Of a stretch of DNA of 64,000 nt, positions 59,231-64,000 are shown piece by piece. Source of the DNA: Bartonella massiliensis. GTDB lineage: Bacteria; Pseudomonadota; Alphaproteobacteria; Rhizobiales; Rhizobiaceae. The stretch lies in assembly GCF_902150025.1 (NCBI RefSeq), contig NZ_CABFVS010000026.1, forward strand, positions 80,289 through 144,288, given 5' to 3'. The number at the start of each line of letters is the position of its first letter. Position 1 is the first letter of the stretch. The notes under the pieces are model-generated. The model was not told the origin of the DNA, made no database searches, and was given only the letters and a program-made list of their open reading frames with translations. The translations under genes and the position numbers were made by a program.

Positions 59231-59764
59231 TTGGTTCAAGAGCCAATCGAGTGTGATGATGTTCAATCAGATCAAAACGCAACATCATCAGAAAACCAAC
59301 CAATTATTCACGAGCAAAAAAGCGTTTCTAAGAAAGCCAAGCGGGTTAACACTGATCGAGGTTGTCGATTACCTGCGGATTTTGAACCCGATTACGATTT
59401 TGCAATCGAAGAGGGCTTGCCTCCAGAGCGTGTGAAAGTCGAAATCGCAAAATTTCGAGATTATTGGAATGCCAAGACGGGTAAGGACGCTAGCAAACGT
59501 GATTGGCAAGCAACATGGCGTAACTGGGTGAGAAATTCAAAAAATTACAAACAAGGAGAAAATTATGGAAAACAAACCAATTCTCAAACAGAACAACAGC
59601 GCGGCTGGAGTTATCGAGTTGCACAGCACATGTCCCATATCAAAAATTCAGATAGTGTGTACAAATTTTTATTCGAGGATGATGACAGAACCACCATTCC
59701 TTTGGAAAACGGGGCAAAAGCCATTGAGTGCAGAAGCGGAGAGAGTTACAGCATTGGTTACTGA
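59231..59764 (+). CDS. C-terminal part of the DUF1376 protein
   Basis: 177 codons in the frame that follows the A7 break. Conserved block RGCRLPADFEPDYDFAIEEGLPPERVKVEIAKFRDYWNAKTGKDASKRDWQATWRNWVRN is the DnaT-like C-terminal domain commonly attached to DUF1376. There is no good start or ribosome site for an independent gene. The last 60 residues overlap the start of the next gene in another frame, and may not be conserved. Confidence 0.65.
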   Translation: MVQEPIECDDVQSDQNATSSENQPIIHEQKSVSKKAKRVNTDRGCRLPADFEPDYDFAIEEGLPPERVKVEIAKFRDYWNAKTGKDASKRDWQATWRNWVRNSKNYKQGENYGKQTNSQTEQQRGWSYRVAQHMSHIKNSDSVYKFLFEDDDRTTIPLENGAKAIECRSGESYSIGY

Positions 59765-60191
59765 TGCTTTGCAAAAGCTTGAAAGAAAAGCAACTGAAGA
59801 AGAAATCCAAACAACGTTTCTTGTCCTTTCAAATGGTCTCAAAAGCCCCATGGGATCAGATGAGAAAGCGACGGCGCTTGCGTATCTTTACACTCTTGAA
59901 GGTATAAGCAGCTGGATATTGCAAACAGCAACAAAGAACGTTTTGAAAGGCAAAGCAGAGGGCTTAAACACAACTTTTATGCCATCAACAGCAGATTTTT
60001 ATCGTTACTGCGAAAAGCTTGAAAGCGATATTCGTTACCAAGCAAATCGCATTCTTAAGAACCTTCAAAAGCCAGAAATCAAGAGCAAAAATCAAGAGGC
60101 GACGATATCATCAGACCGCTCAGAAAGCACCGAAAAGAGCCTTGAAGAGCTCTTAAATGGCATGGAAGAGGTTTTAAAGGGTATTGAATGA
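59565..60191 (+). CDS. Unrecognised prophage protein (replication region)
   Basis: 208 codons from ATG 59565, which has AAGGAG at six bases; the conserved-looking part begins later, at MTEPPFLWKTGQKPLSAEAERVTALVTDALQKL. It contains a regular helical pattern and a tail of charged repeats (KSLEELLNGMEEVLKGIE). It lies downstream of DUF1376, overlapping it by 200 bases in another frame, so it is likely co-translated. It may be a helicase-loader type protein by position, but nothing in the sequence proves it. Confidence 0.7.
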   Translation: MENKPILKQNNSAAGVIELHSTCPISKIQIVCTNFYSRMMTEPPFLWKTGQKPLSAEAERVTALVTDALQKLERKATEEEIQTTFLVLSNGLKSPMGSDEKATALAYLYTLEGISSWILQTATKNVLKGKAEGLNTTFMPSTADFYRYCEKLESDIRYQANRILKNLQKPEIKSKNQEATISSDRSESTEKSLEELLNGMEEVLKGIE

Positions 60192-60337
60192 TAAACAGCA
60201 AAATAGTGAAAAGTGCTGATCATTTTGTGATTAGATATGGGTTTAAACAGCCAAAAAGGTACCGTACAGAGCGATTTGAAGATTTTATGATGAAAACCAT
60301 ATTGAAACTTAAAACGCCACTGTACGGTCCAATTTGA
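60188..60337 (+). CDS. Small 49-residue prophage protein
   Basis: ATG 60188 overlaps the preceding stop by four bases (ATGA). The frame reads MINSKIVKSADHFVIRYGFK, then RYRTERFEDFMMKTILKLK, and stops at 60335-60337. Basic, no cysteines or membrane segment. The coupling makes it a real gene candidate though short. A 9-base inverted repeat (ACCGTACAG at 60261, CTGTACGGT at 60320) lies within it. Confidence 0.5.
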   Translation: MINSKIVKSADHFVIRYGFKQPKRYRTERFEDFMMKTILKLKTPLYGPI

Positions 60338-60362
60338 GGCAAATAAACCCATAGGTAAAGTT

Positions 60363-60830
60363 ATGGATTTAGATAGGGGAATTTTAAAACAGATGTTCTT
60401 AAGAAATCGTAAACAACCTATTCAAAAGAAGTTTGTTGCAACGGCGGTTGGATATGCCCCATGGGGAATGGGGGTTGCAGAGTATTTTTACAATCTTTAC
60501 GAATATGATGATGGAATGAGGGAATATGAGGAATTTGAAGGCGGTCAGTATCATGATCATGAGATGCCTAACAAAATTGATTACAGTACCAAGGCTCAAG
60601 TGAAAGCGTGGATATACGGTGGTGATTTACCAAAAAGCGTATTGAGTTATGAACCGTTAATAGACGAGGTAAATATGAAAATTAAAGAACGTACAAAGAA
60701 TGATTGTTTGATTTGTGAGATCACGAATGATGGTGAGAGAGGTTATCCATTATCGAGTGAAGAGATGGACAGAGAGCTAGAAAAAGCGCTTGATATTCAA
60801 TTAGGTAAGCATCAAAATGAAAAAAAGTGA
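60363..60830 (+). CDS. Unrecognised prophage protein
   Basis: 155 residues from ATG 60363. The middle is acidic and Tyr-rich (EYFYNLYEYDDGMREYEEFEGGQYHDHEMPNKID), followed by YSTKAQVKAWIYGGDLP and a charged tail. No family is recognised. It lies in the rightward early operon 25 bases after the 49-residue gene. Confidence 0.65.
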   Translation: MDLDRGILKQMFLRNRKQPIQKKFVATAVGYAPWGMGVAEYFYNLYEYDDGMREYEEFEGGQYHDHEMPNKIDYSTKAQVKAWIYGGDLPKSVLSYEPLIDEVNMKIKERTKNDCLICEITNDGERGYPLSSEEMDRELEKALDIQLGKHQNEKK

Positions 60831-61130
60831 AAAAAAATAAAAAATACGTATTGACTTTAAAGCAAGGCTGGTTTAATAAGATTGGCAAGTGCTTCAAAAT
60901 CACTTGTGAGTAGCGGATAGACCACGATAAGGTTTCTCCCATTTCTTTAAAATACTGGCTTTCTTTTATGCTGTCATCGGCATATAACGATTTATGTCGG
61001 GTGTAGCTATACCATATAAGACCCTTCGCGAGGGAAAAGTATAGCGGCGGACTATTCACCGTGTTTTTGAGCGCCCGGCGCCCTTATGGGGCGTCAATCA
61101 AAAACTTTTATTGAATAGAAAGAATTTCAA
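60831..61130. other. Gene-poor 300-base stretch with GC-rich hairpins
   Basis: Contains CCCTTCGCGAGGG near 61022 and a GC-rich hairpin around 61075-61095 (GCGCCC, loop TTAT, GGGGCG) followed by AATCAAAAACTTTT. It probably ends the early transcript or separates two of them. A 112-codon open frame on the minus strand here has no ribosome site or known similarity. Confidence 0.45.
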
Positions 61131-61430
61131 ATGGAAAAAAATGAAATTAACATCACTACCGATTTCTTATGCGATTTGTGGATGGCAGTGTGTAAAGAAG
61201 TTAACACAGATCATATCCAATATGAATATTGCAGTGCTTTATTAGAACTCATGGCTGTTCTAGAAAAAGTTTTGGTTTTAAAATTACAAAACGAAATGCC
61301 TAATTTTACAAAAACTTTAGCAATCATTACAGATTTTGGTCGCTCAGGACCAATTCACTCAATAGCGCATCTTTTGAAAGCTTATAAACCTGATTTTGAT
61401 AATGTACATAGCCTAAATAAGGCTGTTTAA
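61131..61430 (+). CDS. Unrecognised 99-residue prophage protein
   Basis: Start ATG 61131 follows GAATAGAAAGAATTTCAA. Mostly helical (FLCDLWMAVCKEVNTDHIQYEYCSALLELMAVLEKVLVLKLQNEM), slightly acidic, no membrane segment. No family recognised. A short hairpin (AGCC, loop, GGCT) lies at its end and the GC-only block follows. Confidence 0.6.
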   Translation: MEKNEINITTDFLCDLWMAVCKEVNTDHIQYEYCSALLELMAVLEKVLVLKLQNEMPNFTKTLAIITDFGRSGPIHSIAHLLKAYKPDFDNVHSLNKAV

Positions 61431-61435
61431 ATAAT

Positions 61436-61458
61436 GGCGCGGGCGCGGCGGGGGCGCC
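61436..61458. other. 23-base run of only G and C
   Basis: All 23 bases are G or C in an otherwise AT-rich region. The ends GGCGC (61436) and GCGCC (61454) can pair, and TCTTT follows, so it may act as a terminator, but a 13-base G-rich loop is unusual. Confidence 0.6.
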
Positions 61459-61512
61459 TCTTTAAAACATCTCATTTTACAATTTAACGAATATTAGATT
61501 AGGGAGCTACCT

Positions 61513-61956
61513 ATGACCGCTACAAATGTATCTAAAAAATATGAACTTACTGATGAAACTACAGAAGTTAAAGACCATTTCTATGGCAGAGTTAAAACAC
61601 TTTATCGCATTAAAGCTTTAAGAAATTTTGGAAGTGTTAAAAAAGGTGATCTAGGGGGCTTTATTGAACATGAAGGTAACCTATCTCATGTGGGGAGTTG
61701 CTGGGTTGGGGACGATGCAAAGGTTTATAATGCTGCTATTGTTTGGGGGCATGCAAAGGTTTTTGAAAATGCAATAATTTGTGATGAGGTGTATGTTAAT
61801 GGATTTGCAAAGGTTCATGGCAATGTACGTGCTTATGGGAGTGCAATTATTGGTGGCAGGGCACGTATTTTTGGAGATACGCAACTTTTTTCGGGGGCAT
61901 GGGTTACAGGAAGAAAAGAGATTTCTACAGGTTTAATAACTTTTGGAGATAGGTAA
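61513..61956 (+). CDS. Left-handed beta-helix protein (paralogue of the gene at 56671)
   Basis: 147 residues from ATG 61513 with AGGGAG upstream. The cap YELTDETTEVKDHFYGRVKTLYRIKALRNFGSVKKGDLGGFIEHEGNLSHVGSCWVG closely matches the cap of the larger gene, and about nine hexapeptide repeats follow (AKVYNA, AIVWGH, AKVFEN, AKVHGN, ARIFGD). No membrane or coiled-coil part. It is transcribed rightward, about 50 bases after the GC-only block. Terminator at 62017. Confidence 0.72.
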   Translation: MTATNVSKKYELTDETTEVKDHFYGRVKTLYRIKALRNFGSVKKGDLGGFIEHEGNLSHVGSCWVGDDAKVYNAAIVWGHAKVFENAIICDEVYVNGFAKVHGNVRAYGSAIIGGRARIFGDTQLFSGAWVTGRKEISTGLITFGDR

Positions 61957-62016
61957 AGACTGTAGATGAATTGATTAAAGCAGCTGCGTCATATTCTAAA
62001 AAATAGAATTAAAATA

Positions 62017-62042
62017 AAGCCGCGTCATTTAAGACACGGCTT
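62017..62042 (+). terminator. Terminator after the second beta-helix gene
   Basis: AAGCCGCGTC pairs with GACACGGCTT (one mismatch) across ATTTAA, followed by TTTT. Confidence 0.75.
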
Positions 62043-62181
62043 TTGACTCCAAACGCAAATCTTTAAGTAATTTAGCGGCGTGTTGCTAATAAGACGGTAA
62101 AAGACCAATATACAACAACACCGCTTAAAGAAAACTTCGCCTTATAAGACAGACAAAGTATTTCAACATTTACAAATCCTT

Positions 62182-62268
62182 ATTACACAAAACGTATAAA
62201 ATCGCAAGCCTTAATATATAAAAACCGCATCAAAATGAATTGATACGGCTTTTATACACAAAACAATA
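62182..62268. repeat. Dispersed repeat unit R1
   Basis: About 87 bases containing AACGTATAAAATCGCAAGCC and a hairpin CCGCATCAA/TTGATACGG followed by CTTTTA. Second copy at 62739-62828 (very similar) and a partial third at 62871-62913. Confidence 0.8.
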
Positions 62269-62345
62269 ATGAAAATTCATAATCAAATAGATCAATTTAT
62301 AAAATACATAATTTGTGTATAAATGCAAGCTTGTTTTTATTCAAA

Positions 62346-62374
62346 TTGAACTAATCAACATATTGTGCTATATT
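62346..62374 (+). promoter_or_regulatory. Promoter of candidate small RNA 1
   Basis: TTGAAC (62346-62351), 17-base spacer ending in TGTGC, TATATT (62369-62374). The TG element makes it an extended -10. The same TGTGCTATATT word recurs at 62546-62555, and a close variant at 62988. Confidence 0.6.
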
Positions 62375-62380
62375 TAATAC

Positions 62381-62512
62381 ATGGAAAGCGTAAAAAACTT
62401 TCTTTTGCAACGTTATTACAGCGTTGTATTTTGAACCGTTCCTTAGGTTTAAAACGATATACTTTTTAAAAATCGCTACAAAAGAAGCCGTGTCTTTAAA
62501 GATGCGGTTTTT
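62381..62512 (+). ncRNA. Candidate small RNA 1
   Basis: Region between the promoter above and a terminator at about 62480-62512 (CCGTGTCTTT paired with AAAGATGCGG, then seven T). It has an internal hairpin (CAACG ... CGTTG). No open frame of useful length. It may be a phage regulatory RNA; unproven. Confidence 0.4.
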
Positions 62513-62526
62513 TTGTATCTCAACAC

Positions 62527-62555
62527 TTGTGCTTTTACACATAATGTGCTATATT
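62527..62555 (+). promoter_or_regulatory. Promoter of candidate small RNA 2
   Basis: TTGTGC (62527-62532), 17-base spacer ending in TGTGC, TATATT (62550-62555). Same architecture as the promoter at 62346. Confidence 0.6.
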
Positions 62556-62561
62556 TCTGTG

Positions 62562-62690
62562 TGATTTGAGAAATTGAGGAAGGCCTTGTTATGTTTTTTA
62601 CATAACAGGGTTTTCTTTTATACTAGCTATAGATTTTTATTACATTCAAATAATAAAGCCGCGCCCTTTATGAACGCGGCTTCTGTTTTG
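62562..62690 (+). ncRNA. Candidate small RNA 2
   Basis: Starts after the promoter above. An 11-base stem (CCTTGTTATGT/ACATAACAGGG) followed by TTTTCTTTT at about 62583-62617 looks like a terminator and would give a transcript near 55 bases; a second hairpin GCCGCG/CGCGGC at about 62653-62676 could end a read-through product. Confidence 0.4.
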
Positions 62691-62738
62691 CAATGCATTT
62701 CTGTTATCGTTATTCGCAAGTTTACGAACGCCTCTTTT

Positions 62739-62828
62739 ATTGCACAATAAACGTGTAAAATCGCAAGCCTTAATACATAAAAACCGCATCAAAATGAATT
62801 GATACGGTCTTTATGCTCAAAATAATTA
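62739..62828. repeat. Dispersed repeat unit R2
   Basis: Second copy of the unit at 62182, with a few substitutions and the same CCGCATCAA/TTGATACGG hairpin. Confidence 0.8.
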
Positions 62829-62870
62829 ACGATTCCAATAAGCGATTAGATTAATCACAATAAAAGAACA

Positions 62871-62913
62871 TCTCTTTTATTGCACAAAACGTGTAAAAAC
62901 GCAAGCAAATAAG
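62871..62913. repeat. Partial repeat unit R3
   Basis: Shares CTCTTTTATTGCACAAAACG and GTAAAAACGCAAGC with the start of R2, then diverges before the hairpin. Confidence 0.6.
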
Positions 62914-62967
62914 TAAAATAAAAATGGGATTCATTCTTTAGATTCAGTGGTTTGTAATAAATTTCGT

Positions 62968-62997
62968 TTGTAATAACGCGCCATAATGTGTTATACT
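62968..62997 (+). promoter_or_regulatory. Promoter of the truncated ssb gene
   Basis: TTGTAA (62968-62973), 18-base spacer, TATACT (62992-62997) with TGTGT before it, related to the two promoters upstream. The ATG of the ssb gene follows at 63060 with AAAGGA. Confidence 0.5.
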
Positions 62998-63059
62998 ATC
63001 GTCAGTTGTGAGTTTGTTTTGTTTTTAAGTACCATTTTCCATAAAAGGATAGCAAACGA

Positions 63060-63371
63060 ATGCTTAATAAAGTGATTTTAATTGGTCATTTAGGTGCAAA
63101 TCCAGAAAGCAAAACAATGTCATCTGGTATCGAGGTGGTCAATTTTCGCATGGCAACGTCTGAAAGCTATACAGACAAGGCAACCAATAAGAAAATAGAC
63201 AAAACAGAATGGCATTCTATTGTGGTGTTTAATCCACATCTTGCAAAAGTGGCTCTTCAGTATCTTAACAAAGGTATATTCGATACAATATCAAAAAACA
63301 CAATAAAGTCAATAGTTTGTTTGCAATTATTTTATATGAATCCACTTAAGAATCCACACTTTTATACGTGA
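63060..63371 (+). CDS. ssb: Single-stranded DNA-binding protein, truncated after the OB-fold core
   Basis: The first 72 residues (MLNKVILIGHLGANPESKTM, VNFRMATSESYTD, EWHSIVVFNPHLAKVALQYLNKG) match Ssb exactly in style, but then the sequence abruptly changes to IFDTISKNTIKSIVCLQLFY, which is not Ssb. The second half of the OB fold and the acidic C-terminal tip are missing. The break is at about base 63275, so DNA was lost or inserted there. Probably a pseudogene of the phage ssb. Confidence 0.75.
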   Translation: MLNKVILIGHLGANPESKTMSSGIEVVNFRMATSESYTDKATNKKIDKTEWHSIVVFNPHLAKVALQYLNKGIFDTISKNTIKSIVCLQLFYMNPLKNPHFYT

Positions 63372-64000
63372 TTCATTTGACCATTTTTTATAAACAATTG
63401 CCATGTATGAATAGACCATAAAAAGTAAATCACGATGTAAATATTATAACGCATGTGTGCATTCAAATGAAATGAAAAGCTGTTATCATTCATAACAGTT
63501 CATAAATTTTATGATACGTTTTTATCACTCAAAAATCGCATTGTTTTAAAATTCAATCGTTTGAAATTATCAATAACATAATCGCATGCATTTAAAGAAT
63601 GGTATGTATTTTGCTCTTTTTTGAGCGAAACCTTAAAAGGAAAATAATCGTTTGAAACTTTTATAAGCTTATAGGTTTTAATTCATAAGGGGGCATAAAA
63701 TATTTAAAGATAAGATCAGTTTTATAACCACGGTATTTTTTTACCGAGGTACGAAATAGCAGATATGAAATTCAAAACGTTATATCTTATGATCAAAAGC
63801 TTTTTTTGACGTATGCAAGCAAGCTATCAAAAGACGTTTTAAAAGTTATCGTTTAAAAATACAAAGTTAAATGGGGGTACCTATTAAGACAAAGATAAGC
63901 AAGCAAAATTCAAAATCGTTGTAATCTCAAAACATGGGATTTTACTCAATTTTTAGAAAAAACGGCATTGTTTAAAGAATGCTCTATTCTAAAGATAACG
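63372..64000. other. No gene identified up to the window end
   Basis: AT-rich. Features seen are short hairpins such as CGGTATTTTTTTACCG near 63733. A 14-codon frame at about 63764 (MKFKTLYLMIKSFF) is too short to call. The prophage may continue past the window. Confidence 0.4.

Noticed and set aside
60721..61059. 112-codon minus-strand frame in the prophage
   Set aside because: Runs antisense to a plus-strand gene end and a hairpin region, with no start signal; possible but unsupported.
61957..63059. CRISPR array
   Set aside because: Repeats R1-R3 are few, long, unevenly spaced and not separated by unique spacers of constant length; no cas genes are present.

Overview
The window reads as a chromosome segment of a low-GC Rhizobiales bacterium, most probably Bartonella. 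The evidence is gene content: a CckA and CpdR cell-cycle signalling gene, the acpXL-fabF2-fabF1-adh-lpxXL cluster for very-long-chain fatty acylation of lipid A, the yceD(DUF177)-plsX-fabH-ihfA-merR block, nrdR-ribD-ribE-ribH-nusB, and many decayed P4-type integrase copies in unusually long, AT-rich intergenic spacers.

Layout. 1-12.8 kb: end of cckA, a wrecked integrase, purM-purN, a PerM/AI-2E transporter with hdaA, four tRNAs, an NDUFS4-like complex I subunit, cpdR, an alpha/beta-hydrolase that has lost its catalytic residues, and an hsp20 gene with a likely RNA thermometer leader. 13-22 kb: sufA-like, mazG, the VLCFA-lipid A cluster and maeB. 23-34 kb: a giant coiled-coil membrane protein whose C-terminal part is out of frame, hfq-hflX, a Wzz/ExoP-like protein, ctaA and argC. 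34-43.8 kb: glyA, nrdR, riboflavin genes, nusB, a BamE-like lipoprotein, DUF177, plsX, fabH, ihfA, merR. 44.8-50.7 kb: thrS, yidD, an IscU-like scaffold, folE, tRNA-Leu, a DUF900 lipoprotein and one unrecognised gene. 51.2 kb to the end: the early half of a lambda-like prophage.

The prophage has an integrase, a leftward recombination and regulation operon (YqaJ exonuclease, Bet annealase, AntA/KilAC antirepressor, Rha), a divergent repressor/Cro switch with repeated TATGCATA operators, and a rightward early operon. The rightward operon holds a RuvC-like resolvase, tandem DUF1376 replication-type genes and small unknown proteins, and it is bracketed by two paralogous left-handed beta-helix proteins. 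Beyond it lies a gene-poor stretch with promoter-terminator modules and dispersed repeats, then a truncated ssb. No structural, packaging or lysis genes are visible before the window ends.

The points I rate highest are: lpxXL, broken in a T7 run that is itself a canonical -1 slippery heptamer; a second gene (DUF1376) broken in an A7 run; the beta-helix pair, one copy fused to a membrane anchor and coiled coil; two candidate short RNAs with near-consensus promoters and terminators at 62.3-62.7 kb; the pseudoenzyme hydrolase; and at least five integrase scars spread through the core genome. All calls come from reading the sequence and recalled family features; no database search was run.
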